From positions 434,001-498,000 of the forward strand of contig CAJNAR010000168.1 in NCBI GenBank assembly GCA_905220665.1: a DNA stretch of 64,000 nt, written 5' to 3'. Positions 1 to 12,663 of the stretch are shown here, one piece after another. The notes under the pieces were generated by a model that made no database searches, was not told the DNA's origin, and was given only the letters and a program-made list of their open reading frames with translations. Positions within the stretch are counted from its first letter, which is position 1. Every line of letters begins with the position of its first letter. This DNA comes from Albugo candida. Lineage: Eukaryota; Oomycota; Peronosporomycetes; Albuginales; Albuginaceae. The translations under genes and the position numbers were made by a program.

Positions 1-273
1 TTCTTATAAGAATATCCAGATAGATTTCGCCTTGAAACTGATCTCTAAAACATTGATTTCTCAAATTCCTATGTTTTTCAGGAGCTCAAAAACCAGATTT
101 CTCAAACACACTTTAATATAAGTTTAGTAACAACCTGAACGGTTATTCATCCTTGAACCATCAAGCCTACAGGAACCAATATCAGCATGATGGAGAGCTC
201 ACACCGGACTTATATATAGAAAGGCATCGCATTGTGTCAATCAGTGCGAGTACAAGAAGAAAATAGATGTCGA
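1..273. repeat. Direct repeat copy A (about 272 bp)
   Basis: This block recurs at 489-760 with about 90 percent or better identity by eye, at a 488-bp offset in the same orientation. Both copies share a central part with no visible differences and end in the same sequence (aaaatagatgtcga). Each contains a TATA-like string (ttatatatag) near its end. No coding potential is seen. It could be a duplicated promoter or part of a larger repeat cut by the window start. Confidence 0.85.
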
Positions 274-488
274 TTATTAGTTAGAAAGTACTTGAGATTG
301 ACAATTTCATAAACTTGCGAGCATGAGACTCCATTTCATGACAACTGATTTTTTCTGTTGTGTGATAAGGCATCAGCCTTGTGATGACGTGCATGAAGCC
401 ATTCGTGATACATTGTTATAGTGAGTTGTGCAGTGTTGGACAGGAGAAACATTCAGAACAATCTGCATAGAAGCAACTATGTGCGACT

Positions 489-760
489 TTCTTTTAAGAA
501 TATCCAGATTGATTCGCCTTGAAACTGATCTCTAAAACATTGATTTCTCAAATTCCTATGTTTTTCAGGAGCTCAAAAACCAGATTTCTCAAACACACTT
601 TAATATAAGTTTAGTAACAACCTGAACGGTTTTTCATCCTTGAATCATCCAGACTACAGGAACCAATCTTAGCATGATGGAGAGCTTACACCGGACTTAT
701 ATATAGATAGGCATCACATTGAGGCAACGAGTGCGAGTACAAGAAGAAAATAGATGTCGA
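489..760. repeat. Direct repeat copy B (about 272 bp)
   Basis: Second copy of the block at 1-273. It is diverged by scattered substitutions and a one-base indel, so the duplication is not brand new. The 215-bp spacer at 274-488 shows no gene. The copies face a decayed transposase at 918-2050 on the opposite strand, but no inverted terminal arms were seen linking them to it. Confidence 0.85.
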
Positions 761-917
761 AAATTGTGCAAGCTATCTGCTTTAGCTGGTATCTAATATT
801 CCCCTGAAGCATATCTGCACAACAAGGAATAACTTAGAACATGAACGAAAATTACCAATCACAAACAGCAAATGGCAAGTTCTCGATCGTCGATCCTTCG
901 AAAATGCCTGTCAGTCA

Positions 918-2050
918 TCATCCTTTTCCAGTAAAATGGAGCTTGCATTTGGCGACCAAGTTCTTCTCAAAATTCCAAATGCAAAGCAGGATATTTGCCA
1001 AAGGAAAAATTATCCGCAAAGTGTTCATGAGAGCAAGCTCACGGTCAACAGTGAATACTTTCGGTTGACTGTCGGCGTGGAAAAGTCGTTGTAAGAAGTT
1101 GATGGCGGTAACATATGAGTCAGCAGCCTCGTTCTTCATGGAAGCGAAGTTCGCCGAGAACTTGTAATATGGTAGGGTATTTCCAGCAACGTGGAGCAAA
1201 GGAAATCTCGTCTTGATTGTTTCATATGTGCAATCTAGCAACAAGACGTCGCAGTTCTTCCATAAGAGTTCCACATTTTTTGAATAAGCGAAGAAAAAAT
1301 GTGTGATACGCTTATCGGAATCTTCTCGATATTTATTTCGAACTCGAAGTCCGTGAAGGTTTCAAACAGCATCTCCATTGAAATCGTCCATCGAGTTTTC
1401 TGATTGCATTCTTCTGCTTCAAATTCCAGAGCTTTCGCTGAGTGAGTTCCAATTGCTAGCTTTCAAACCGGACTGAAAGAATCCAGCAATTTTTTCTTCT
1501 TGAGACTCCGAGATGCGAGTGTGAACTGGATGAGCGGCCCTGACGGTGGAAGTTTCGTGGCTATGCTCGTTGCATGTAGTTGTAAAGGACCAGGTGCCGT
1601 CTGTAATTAGGAGGAGATTTTTAATGTGAAAGTTGAATTCCTCGGTGAAGTCACTCAGCCATGATGCGTGGCTTTACCTTTCGATTCCTGTCCAACACCT
1701 TTGAATGGACAGTCAATGATTGCAAGGCCTTTCGCCTTCCGATACTTTGTTACTGAGACAAGTCCGTGACGGTTTCGATCTACGCCTCCACGATCGCATT
1801 TGTAGTGAGCAACTTGTCGTCTATCCCGCTGCTTGTATGAGGACTTGGTGACGATTCCATAGCCATTTGCAGCAGCTAGCACATTCATATGTTCTTCCAT
1901 GGTCTTCCGCACGGTGAATTGTTTGTACTGCTGCTGCTCCATGTCCATCCATGCCTGCTGAGAGTACTGCGGATATCTAGCCCGATTCGTGAATGAGCTC
2001 GTGTAGAAAAGTAGACAAGTGACCTGATTGGCTGACGTATTTAGCAGCAA
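918..2050 (-). pseudogene. Decayed MULE (Mutator-like) transposase
   Basis: The N-terminal part (2050-1655) carries a FAR1/FLYWCH-like block with the shape GYGIVTKSSYKQ..., KCDRGG and a DCPFKG motif, typical of DNA-binding regions in MULE transposases. Reading on in shifted frames (1655-1400) gives recognisable transposase-like peptide such as TWSFTTTCNEHSHET. The C-terminal part (1274-918) matches the MULE transposase core, with DVLLLDCTYET (first catalytic Asp) and VFTVDRELALMN (second Asp), followed by an FP...LLCIWNFEKN block. The open frames are separated by stops and shifts, so the gene is dead. The product would have been a DDE transposase that cuts and pastes its element. Ends of the element were not found. 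Confidence 0.7.
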
Positions 2051-2144
2051 TTAAATTTTGTGAGCTGTGATTGGTTAGCTCAATTGTCTGCGGTCATAGT
2101 ACTAGTCTCTGTGGCCATAGCGGCGGCCTTAAAGATATCGATAT

Positions 2145-3395
2145 TACTGGGAGTAGACTAAGTGAATTCTCTTGCTGCCTAGGCTATTTTTGATTTTTTG
2201 AATGATACATATACGTTCAACAGACGGTTCCACCAGCACCTGTGAGAAATAATACTATATCCTCTCGCTGATAGCCCTGTATTGCGGCTGCCTCAAATCA
2301 CCTTGATACGAGAGTGTGTCAGCACCGTGTTTCCAGACTGGGTCCACCATACTAGGTGAACAAAGCCTTCCATATAGCACTAGGGTCGGGGTTGCAGTTG
2401 GATTTTATTTGCTTGTGCCGAACCCATAGCAATGAACTTCGAATCCGTCCAGTAGAATGACCAAATGGTCGTTGCGTTGCGCTTTGGTACCGATCCTTTG
2501 CAAGCCGAATGCGTTAGTCCTAATCGCAACACTGCCGTCGAAAGCATCGAACGTGCGCACTAAACGTGGTGTAGATCACGAAATCTGCTGGAAATGTCGA
2601 AGCTGCTAATCGCTGATCGAGCAACAGAAGATCCTATCCGTCCAGACTAAAGGCTTGCCACTGCCTGAAATGCAAGCCATAAGTCCGATATATTATGCTG
2701 CTAGTTCAACCAATTTCGTCCGTGTCGTTGGCACGATTGCACATGCAATTTGCGTCTAACATGGATGGCAGGAGAAAAGCTGATATCAAGTAGGGAGTAG
2801 GTCCAGCCATCATTGTGCTGTTTGATCGTAGTCGATAGAAAGATACTCATAATATTCCACTGAATTTGGAGATTGGGTTCATAATATAATGTCGGGTAGA
2901 GTACCTGTTAGAGCCCAGAAACGAGATCGAGCTGGCAACATCCTAAATGACAATTGAGACTGTAGATTACCAAGGAATAGAAGAATGCGTCTTCGACGAT
3001 GTCGTGATATAATCCCAAATTTCCAAGAACCGTCCTCAATCTGCTCAGTCGATCCCTCGCGCGATGACCAATGTGTCAACATCGAATGACTCTTGTTTTC
3101 TTCGGAAGGTGTCCAGACAGTTTTAAGAGTTGAGAACGTGAAATAGAGGTGGAAAATCATGCCTCTGCTTCCTTTCAACTCCCACATAAAACGATCTGCT
3201 TTTTGAGCTGGGCTGAATTCATGTGATGAGAGCAATCGTTGAGTGGAAACGCTGAAGTATCTGAGTGACTTAATTGTAAAGTCGAGGCAAAGACTTTTGT
3301 TCAGCCACATCAATGTATGAATCCCTTCCTCGTTGTAGTATTGGTCGACGAATTCATCACGGAATGGTAATTCAGCTTCAGAATTCATGATGCTT
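2145..3395 (-). mobile_element. 5'-truncated L1-type LINE fragment (3' end only)
   Basis: The minus-strand translation (around 3370-3170 and on) resembles the C-terminal end of the reverse transcriptase ORF at 26971-29487, sharing EFVDQYYNEE against DFVDMYYNDE and a closing FMWE. The nucleotide tail at 2145-2300 also matches the 3' end of the large LINE (25920-26060), including a shared tgcctaggctat string and the same downstream order. So this is a second copy of the same family, truncated about 1.25 kb from its 3' end. That is usual when target-primed reverse transcription stops early. It lies directly beside the decayed MULE gene. Confidence 0.75.
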
Positions 3396-3599
3396 GCTTT
3401 ATCGATACAAACAGAAGTAGACTTTATCAGCAATATCGCAACACGGTATGTGGCAAAAGATGTCGCAGAAGATATTCGGTTCACAAGGTTTAATATTTTT
3501 AGGACTGACCTACGTCATACTTCTAGCTCTCGGCGCAGATCCCTGGTCGTCGAACTGGCTCCGACTTTCCTATTTTTGCAGACAGATAAGTGATGACGA

Positions 3600-3775
3600 T
3601 TTGTTATATGGCCCAAGATCTAATCGGCACCGTTACTTTTGCCGTACCCGAAATGGGCAAGAAAAGCAAGTGGCTATCAAACAAATACTACCTTCAATCG
3701 ACACTGATCGGCTTAGAGTGGTTTATCAGGAAGTAAATTTATTGAAACCGGTTCAAATATTGAATTTAATGAAAC
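3600..3775 (+). pseudogene. Possible protein kinase N-lobe scrap
   Basis: One frame reads ...GQEKQVAIKQILPSID... then YQEVNLLK, resembling the VAIK lysine strand and the C-helix Glu region of a protein kinase N-lobe. No glycine loop, HRD or DFG motif follows in any frame, and the frame ends by 3804. It is either a truncated kinase pseudogene next to the LINE fragment or a chance resemblance. The identification rests on about 35 residues only. Confidence 0.3.
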
Positions 3776-3804
3776 AAATACGGTCGCATGAACTCCCTGT
3801 TTGA

Positions 3805-4813
3805 CCTCAAGGAGGGTATACTTGATCAATAGGATCTATACTGGATTGAGGATAGAACGCTTCATTCGAGCCAATTCTACCTGAACAACTCAGCAACGCG
3901 AATATTGATATGGATGTGAATAATTCGCATCGCACTAGACACATATAAGTTCGGATAATCATTTATCTTGAGAATGGTGTATAATACAAGCACGGTGAAC
4001 GAGTCCAGTCCTTGACGAGATCCGTTGAAATGCTCATGAATCAGGCGCTTTTAAGGATATAGCGGGGAGCTGAACGATCGTACAAATACGAAAACGATGA
4101 TTTACTCGACAGTCGAACTGCTTTGTGTGCGCATGAGTTGAAAAGGAAGTACACTTGATTCAAATAAGATAAGATGGATTGCGCATGTACGAAATCAAAG
4201 TGCTGAAAGCATTTAATGGGCTATGGATTAGCGCAACTCTCATTTCATCCATGGAATTGTGCTGTAGTATACATTCCATGGCTCGAAAAATCTTATTCCT
4301 CCAAGACAGATATATGCAGCAACTTTTCACGTCTTATGTACTACGTTGCCTACCATCGACATAATATCGACTACCTTTGAAGCCTCTACATCCTTTTAAC
4401 CAGCGATGGATCTCGTAGCTTTCGGACATCATTCACTTGTGCAAACTCTCTCAAACATAGACAAAGTTTACTCAAATCCACACATAAACTCTTGTTATCA
4501 AAATCATCGTAGTTTCCTACATCACTCAATACCATATTCGCTTACGGCTAGATAGAAAGTAGGAAGACGTACTAGACATTCAGCCGCTCCTTGAAGTCGA
4601 TTAATTCACACAAAGTACTCCTCCATATACTACTGAATCACGTACACGATCTCGGAACCTGTCTTTGACCAGCATGGATAAAACTAGGAGATGAATCAGG
4701 CAGCATTATTTATCTTGGGGTAGAGCACACATACACGGACGCCGATGCAAAGGATTTATCTGATCTGGGCAATCATGATGAATCGGCTTGTACAAATATA
4801 CTGATGTATCGCT
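3805..4813. other. Gene-free stretch
   Basis: Only short, unconvincing open frames occur here and none shows a family motif. The sequence is AT-rich and unremarkable up to the left inverted repeat of the Tc1-like element. Confidence 0.5.
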
Positions 4814-4843
4814 TATACACTCCGCGCCATAAAGATAGAGACA
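4814..4843 (+). repeat. Left terminal inverted repeat of Tc1-like element
   Basis: Pairs with 6371-6400 on the other strand; the first 20 bases are identical in the two arms. The outermost TA is the presumed target-site duplication. Confidence 0.85.
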
Positions 4844-6398
4844 CGTGTTTTTCTTAGAAAAAAATGTGAAAAAGTGTAGACTGACTGCACTATACATACA
4901 TTAGATTAAAATAAGCACGGCGGTTTGGGTTCTTTACTCGAAGTCAGAATTGGATTTTTCAATCTATAGTTATGGGCAAAACAGGGAAAATAGGCCGCGT
5001 CAAAATGATAAGGAATACCTGTTATATTGCGCGTTCCTCGACTTTGAACACTGCATTTATGCTCTAAGAGTGGTGCTAGTAGTGTGTCTTGAAACCCTTT
5101 AGCTCAATGACCTCCAAGCAGCGATCGCTCATCGATTTCAAGAGCACATGTAGCCGTTCTTGACTGATTTCTGACCACGCTTCCCTGACTGCCGCATCAA
5201 GCTCGCCAACCAAGTGATATTGGCGACCGTTATCGTAAACAGAACGCGCAATGTCACCCCAGAGATTCTCTATCGGATTTAGGTCCGGCGAAAGAGACGG
5301 CCACTTCATCACATTGAGTTTGAGGTCCTTGAGAAAGGCACAGGTCGATTTAGATGCATGGATACTTGCGTTATCATGCTGAAATTCGTAGCCATCTTGA
5401 TGTTCACGATCTGCGAAAGGTAATAGATGGTTAGTTTACGTCTCCTGGTAGTCAAACGAGTTCTGACGACCATTCAATGTGGCCAAGGATGTCAACCCTT
5501 CTGCGGAGAAACCGCCTCAGACCATGATGCCACCCCCTCCAGTTTGACGGCTATAAAATATCCTTGCTTCAAGCCCGATATCGTGCCAATAATACTTGCA
5601 ACCATCTGGTCCGTCCAGCGCAAACCGTTTCTCGTCTGAAAAGATGATCCGGTCCCAGCCAGTGCAATCCTTGAGCTTCTGTTTGGCCCGTTCAAGTCGT
5701 GCCGTGTGGTGGCGCTTCGTGAGTTTCGGCGTGGTTTCATTTTCTTGTAGACAAGATGAGGCGCTCACTGGAGAAGGCGCTGAACGGTCCTCTCGCTCAC
5801 CTGTGGGCTCACGGTGTTGGCGATGGCAGCAGCGGACAAATCTCCGCTGATTGCGGCATTGATGATGCACCGCGCATCACACGGCCCAAGTTTCGGCTTC
5901 CTTCCAGGGCTCTTTCTCATTCCATAGCCATCAGGATTTCTTAGGTAAGCGTGGACGACGTCTGTGGAGCGCCCTAGGCTCGCAGCAATCGTCCGTAGAG
6001 TTTCTTTGTTCGACCTGAGGGCGTCAATTTGCCCTTTCTCGTACTCGGTCAGAGCCGGCTTTCGCCCCATGGCTTCGCTTCAAAAAAACACTAAACTCGA
6101 CTATGAGCATGCAGAAAACATTCAGAAGAATCCATCCATGTTGACAAAAGGCGAAGAAAGTGCGTTGTCTACCTGTGTGGTCGAGTGGTGGTGGTGTACA
6201 CTATCAATATGTCGCGCAGGTCTGTGTACCTTCCCGCCAAATATCCCACTTCCACTTATCCGATCAACACAAACAAAACGCCAAAACGATTGGTTCAACG
6301 TAGGAAAATGTTTTATTCAATCAGTAGTCAAAACAAAGGAAAATTAAGCACAATTCAGAAAATAAACGGTTGTCCCTATATTTATGGCGCGGAGTGTA
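4816..6398 (-). mobile_element. Tc1/mariner-type DNA transposon, about 1.58 kb
   Basis: The ends are inverted repeats: from 4814 the top strand begins tatacactccgcgccataa, and the complement read back from 6400 begins the same way. The match extends about 28 bp with two or three mismatches. Each end is flanked by TA, the expected target duplication of this superfamily. The length is typical of Tc1 elements. The transposase inside runs on the minus strand and is disabled. Confidence 0.85.
5076..6070 (-). pseudogene. Tc1-like DDE transposase, broken
   Basis: The start at 6070 gives MGRKPALTEYEKGQ and a helix-turn-helix (residues about 5-60) of the Tc3/Tc1 N-terminal type. The catalytic core then follows in other frames: first Asp in FSDEKRF, second Asp in FQHDNASIH (about 5400), and Glu in SPDLNPIENLWG (about 5285-5250), giving a DDE triad with the usual Tc1 layout. 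Decay is clear: a shift near 5765, a nonsense codon where a Trp is expected near 5517, and a further frame change before the last block. It would have bound the inverted repeats and catalysed cut-and-paste transposition. Confidence 0.85.
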
Positions 6399-6400
6399 TA
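6371..6400 (-). repeat. Right terminal inverted repeat of Tc1-like element
   Basis: Complement of 4814-4843 with a few mismatches; it ends in TA. Only this pair of arms was found nearby. Confidence 0.85.
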
Positions 6401-6788
6401 CCTTTTCAAGCGCCTTAAAAAGAAGCATAGAAGCATATCGCAAGTGACTGCAACACTCCTTACTATCTATTACTTACCCTTTAAATCAGCGGCTATGCAC
6501 ATCGATTCCACTTTGGTCAATTTATGTCACTGCGATCCTCACCTGGTGCTTTTTCTCATTCTCATTTGATCCTTCGCGTTCTCCTTCTGATCACACTTAT
6601 ATCGTATAGAATAAATAATGAGCTGCAGACGATGGAGAATTTTTGTTAAGATACCAAAACTGAGATTCTTTACTTTTCTTTTTCTTTTGTTTCCTTGTTT
6701 TCTTTCAATCTCCTGACAATAATCATCTTCTCTCGCCTCCCTTGCCAATTTCCAATAGCGACGACACGACCATATAACACCCGCCAAC

Positions 6789-7366
6789 ATGCGCCGAGCT
6801 GGTGGGGATACGTACTCATCCGGGAATCAACTCCAAGAGAACGACCCGACCAAGCTTATCCTCATCCGACAAATTATCTTGACAGAATGATCAGCTCAAA
6901 AGTAGAAAACTTGATCTCAAAGAAGAGAGTCTAAAGCTCGACACGATGTTTGCTCAGGAACAAGCGACATCAAATCACCTGAACGCGCGACTTGATCAAA
7001 TGTTGGAAGAACGCATTATGCTTCTGCATCAAGTCAAGCAGAAAGAATCGCAAATTGCAGCAGAAAAGGCGAGCATTCTGAATCTTTCTTATCGGTTACT
7101 CAGTTGCGTCTTTCAACTCGAACAAGAGGAAAAAGGTTCAGAAAAGCCGACTTAGAAAACACAAGAACGATCTCATTCAGTATAAGAAGCATTTGACCCA
7201 ATTCCCGCCAAATAGGGTGTTGATATCTCTAAAGGCGAAGCCAACTATTGAAGTGTCTGATGCTGTGCAGCCGACCCACTTTGTCCACAAAATGAACGTT
7301 GCACGAAGAAATGAAGACAGAGGCCTCCAGCCTCAAGTTGATGAATTAGATAGGACGTTTCACTAA
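6789..7366 (+). pseudogene. Probable broken coiled-coil gene
   Basis: Three frames in succession give plausible charged, helical peptide: MRRAGGDTYSSG... from 6789, then LDTMFAQEQ...LDQMLEERIMLLHQVKQKE (6920-7150), then KHKNDLIQYKKHLTQFP and a tail ending near 7366. No GT..AG intron joins them cleanly, so frameshifts are more likely than splicing, though very short introns cannot be excluded. No family was recognised. The heptad-like spacing supports a coiled coil in the middle part. Confidence 0.35.
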
Positions 7367-8611
7367 TACAAACAGTATACTCGCTTTGGTTTCGTAGGAA
7401 ATAGGAACAGCGAACTTTATCTTTATGAATCATTCTAATATCGAATAAAAAACTCTTACTTTGATTTGCTTACCCGAGTGCATCTTGCTTCATTTCAAGC
7501 TTTTCTATCTACTTTGCAAGATAGAATCTTCGATTAAGAATTTAATAAGATACCTGCTTAAGCAAGAAGAGGCCTATTCAGTCAGTAGCAGCAAAGAACA
7601 TTAAATCAGCTGTCACGACTGAGAGCGGGTCATGAAAAATGAAAAGGAGGGTCGTAAGGGCTATGACTTGTGGTTAAAGTGTAGCACAGTAGATCAAGCG
7701 ATATATTCTCTTTGCTACGTATCAATTGAGGACAAAGCTTGAGCTTTGCAAAGAATTGAATCAACGCATCATAAACACTTTCAGTCACACACCACCTCAT
7801 CCAGTGTCAACGTATGAAGAGAGCAAAAAAAGTTGGACTTCTCATTCTTAATGACAAACGAGACTTGATGTATAAGAGGAACAATTCGACCAGCTAAACG
7901 CACATGATCGTGTCATTCTACCCTTATATTCAAATTAGCAGATTTCACATGAGTAAGCTTGAAGATCATGGTTCCCTGTTCAGAACGTGAGATTTATTCA
8001 TCGAGAACTCATCCCGAGTCATCATGCTTTTTGGAGTACGGCCTTTGTTCGAAAAATTCATCAAGAATTAGACTTACTGACGTCAACGTAGGCATCAAAC
8101 GGGGAAGCTTCGCGTCACCATCAATTTTGCACAATAGGTGACTGGTCGAATTATACTGTCATGTCGCTATCTTCCATTTTGAATACTCCAGTACTTCGAA
8201 CCCAATTGCAGCACTTGTTTACGCAAAGCTTTCCCTCAATACCAGCTCCCTTCTTTTCGGACTTGATTTGTGCTTATTGGAAATTGCAATCTAAATCGGA
8301 GATAAGCCGGCCTTGAGTCATGACGTTGGGCGGTAAATTTACAGCACAGCGTGTTACATGGAGGCCTTGGCCATGTCTATCCAAGCACCAGACACGTCAC
8401 CGCTTCAATACAGGTATACCGTATGCAAAGAAAAAGTCTCTGGAATTTTCTTTCTGTTTGAATGAGATTTGCACTTTTGTACTTGGATTGATTTTCTTGC
8501 AGTGCGTCCTATCTTAACTGTATATACCAATAAGCAGAACATGAATGCTCGCACGTCTTGCCTTTTAATATGCTAAACAGTGTAATTGCTTTTGTTTTTG
8601 AGATTTGTAAA
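7367..8611. other. Gene-free stretch upstream of the thioesterase gene
   Basis: Short open frames only, with no recognisable motif and no clear repeat. The last few hundred bases presumably hold the promoter of the gene starting at 8612. Confidence 0.45.
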
Positions 8612-9844
8612 ATGCAAAAATGGTCAATATGCGGGCACTTTGCAATAACACTCGGTCTTTTGGTTGCTTTGCTCAATGAATACACCTATAGTATCGATTG
8701 CTTGAAGCACAATATTCCCGTACTCATTATGCACGGTATGGGTGACGCAGCCGAAAATACAGGAATGATGAAAATACAACAGGTACCCAGCATCACTTAT
8801 GTTTGTTGCTATTTTGCTCAGCTTGTCGTATATATCATTAGTTGGTGAGTAAGGAACTGGATGCGTATGTTTACTTAGCGAGAATTGGAGAGTCAAAAGA
8901 AGAAGATATCAAAAATAGTTACTTCATGCCAATGGTGAAGCAGCTAGAGATATTTTCCAAGCAAGTTAAAGAAGTAAGAGATATTCTACTGCAGCAAAGA
9001 TCCGAGTTCCTAATGACGTTAATGAAGAATCCGAATCTTAAGAATGGTTTCAATGCAATTGGACTCTCTCAAGGCAATTTACTCGTGAGAGCGTACATCG
9101 AGATCTACAACAGCCCACGCGTATTCAATTTTATATCGCTTCACGGGCCTTTAGGAGGTGTTTCTGCAATACCTCATTGTGCTCCAATCAATACATTTTG
9201 TAGAGAAGTGATATATGTACGTTGCCCAAGTCCCTTCCGTCACGCAAATAATCATTAACAGCAAGCAGTTGATCTCCCTAGGTGTATATTCCACACTAGT
9301 CCAAGGTACGAATGCAAAGCTAGTGAGGCAGAAGGTATATTGCATTCTTATTCATGTAGACCATTTGGCACAAGCGAACTACTTCCGCGATCCTATGGCA
9401 ATTACGAGGTATCTCGAACATGGTGCGTATCTTCCTATCAGTTTTTTTTGGGTATTAAGTTTTCTTGTAGCCCAGTTTCTGCCAGATATTAACAACGAAA
9501 AGATACACAAATTCAATGCTACCTACCGGAACAACTTTGCTTCACTGGATTCACTCATCCTAGTCAAAGCCAAAAGGGACACCCAGGTCTTCCCATCTGA
9601 ATCAGAATGGTTTGGAGTATACGCGGATGTAGATGCCTTCAAAAGGATTTTGAAATACAACGAAACCACGTGGTATCAGCAAGACTTATTTGGTCTCAAG
9701 GAATTAGACCGAGCCGGAAAGATACATTTTCATGAGACCGATGGCGACCATCTCGTGATCTCAGATCAGACAATCATACAATTAGTGCGTAAGCATTTTC
9801 GTGAATCCCCATATTTCCAGTCGGATTCGGCGAGTGCTGCTTGA
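8612..9844 (+). CDS. Palmitoyl-protein thioesterase (PPT1-like), 5 exons
   Basis: Removes fatty acyl groups from cysteines of S-acylated proteins, usually in the lysosome. Proposed exons 8612-8782, 8842-9216, 9266-9305, 9360-9422 and 9471-9844 join in frame to 340 residues, with introns of 48-59 bp. The start at 8612 gives a hydrophobic signal peptide (about residues 1-26). Family landmarks are HGMGD after the signal, the nucleophile Ser in GLSQGN, an Asp in the strand before the SEWFGVY motif, and the catalytic His in DGDHLVIS. A GLKELDRAGKI block near the end also matches the PPT family. The exon 2/3 acceptor was placed by protein continuity and is the least certain boundary. Confidence 0.9.
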
Positions 9845-10056
9845 ATGTCAGCTTCGTTTTGCGTCATAGTAAACGAGATAATCATTTGTAAAATCAATCG
9901 CGAATCACGTTCTCTCTTGAATCTGCATAAACCCGTTCGCCTTTGATCTATGTGTGCGATATATTTTTCGATACGGACGAACTATTTGCAAGATTGAGAA
10001 TAGCTCTAAATTGGTGGCCAGCACTTAATTTGTGTGGTTTCCAGCATATTTTTTAA

Positions 10057-11276
10057 ATGTCAACCATTTTGTTGAAACGAGTCGCGAAAATCGGAACAAT
10101 TGGAACTTGTGCAACGTATGGAGCTGGACTGATTTCACTATATGTTGACGCACCTCAAGCCGATATCGGTGGAGGACGAAGACGCGATAAGGAACAAGTC
10201 TTTCCAGGCTGGTTACATAATGTTGGTCGAGTTCCAACAGTCATGGCGGCTACCGCAGTATCAAAAATGTATTTACATGTCTTGAACCGCCTTACCTGTG
10301 ATGGAAACGAAGTGCTTCTGGAGAACTTGAAGAATCGTCCAAAGGGAAAAGCTTTATTAACAGTCTCCAATCATACAGCAACAGTAGATGATCCGGGAAT
10401 ATTTGCGGGGTGATAAGCTTTAGTTTGAATATGTTTCATCTGATATTCTGACGATTGTTCGATCAATTGATCCTTAGAATACTTCCTTGGTCATTTCTTA
10501 CTCCGTCAAGAATACGTTGGAGCTTGTGCAGGTTGATCCATATTCTATCACTAGCGTGTAATTACTGATCAACAATGTGCATGTGCGGCAGTCAGGAGTA
10601 TTGCTACACAAAAGGGAGATTAGCATCAACGCTTTTTTACTCCGCGAAAACCCTTCCTATTAAACGTGGTGCTGGAATTAATCAAGAGGTACTGTGTTAT
10701 GCAATGAGAATGGCAATATAACATCTGACTGATGACTGCTGGCTGCATCCTAGTTGCTGCACGATATTTTCGAGAGAATTCAAGATGGACAATGGGTACA
10801 TATTTTTCCTGAAGGAAAAATAACACAAGACGGCTGTAAATCAAGCAAACTGTTCCTCCTGTCGTATTGCTCCTAAAGTATCGTGTGTAGCACTTGGAGG
10901 ACGAGAAGGTCCCGATCGAGACAAGATCGGGAGGCTCAAATGGGGTGTAGGAAAACTCATCGCTCGAGCGGATACAACGCCTGTTGTGATACCAATTTAT
11001 CATGTGAACATGAACAAACTAATGCCACAAGATGAGAACAATGAAGTTATCAATGTATTGCCTCGTGCGAACAATCACGTCTTTGTTCGTGTGGGACAGC
11101 CTATAGATTTCGAAGACCTGTTTCGCGAATATGAAAAGGAGCGCGTTAAAGCTTCTAATGCAGCGTCATGGGACTCGGAAGAGAAAGAAAAAATACTATA
11201 TTCAGCGATCACTAGAAGAATAGAAGAAGCCTTACTTAACTTAGAGCAGCAAATATCTACAAACATCAAAAAATAA
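10057..11276 (+). CDS. TAZ: Tafazzin-like phospholipid-lysophospholipid transacylase, 5 exons
   Basis: Remodels cardiolipin acyl chains in mitochondrial membranes. Exons 10057-10409, 10478-10531, 10592-10688, 10754-10835 and 10891-11276 join in frame to 323 residues. The acyltransferase HX4D motif is read as NHTATVDD near residue 110. The block HIFPEGKI follows, with the FPEG motif of the family, then a LKWGVGKLI motif typical of tafazzins and VVIPIYHVNM. The C-terminus is charged and helical. Introns are 55-68 bp with GT..AG ends. The fourth intron (10836-10890) was set by frame and is less certain. It lies 212 bp after the thioesterase stop on the same strand. Confidence 0.9.
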
Positions 11277-11429
11277 ATAAGTCTCGGATGCATCCTCCTT
11301 CTTGATCTGATATCCTCTTTTACCAGATATCTTCTAAAATCGCAAGTCTTCAGCGCCGCTTCAGCCATCTTAACACTATAAAGGCGAATTGAGCGATACA
11401 TTTGAGGCTACACAAATAACAGCGACACA

Positions 11430-12549
<1,120 letters not shown>

Positions 12550-12663
12550 TGTTCGTCAACTTTTCTCGATAAACCCTGGCAGCAACTCTTCAAGATTTAC
12601 GCTCATAGAATGGAATTTGCATCGGCATATTGTGACATACTTTTTTGTCAGTGTGATAATATC

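Noticed and set aside
5427..6418. Plus-strand frames across the Tc1 element
   Set aside because: Antisense of the transposase core; no motif of their own.
7959..8517. Short plus-strand frames before the thioesterase gene
   Set aside because: No family motif and no in-frame splice into the thioesterase signal peptide exon.
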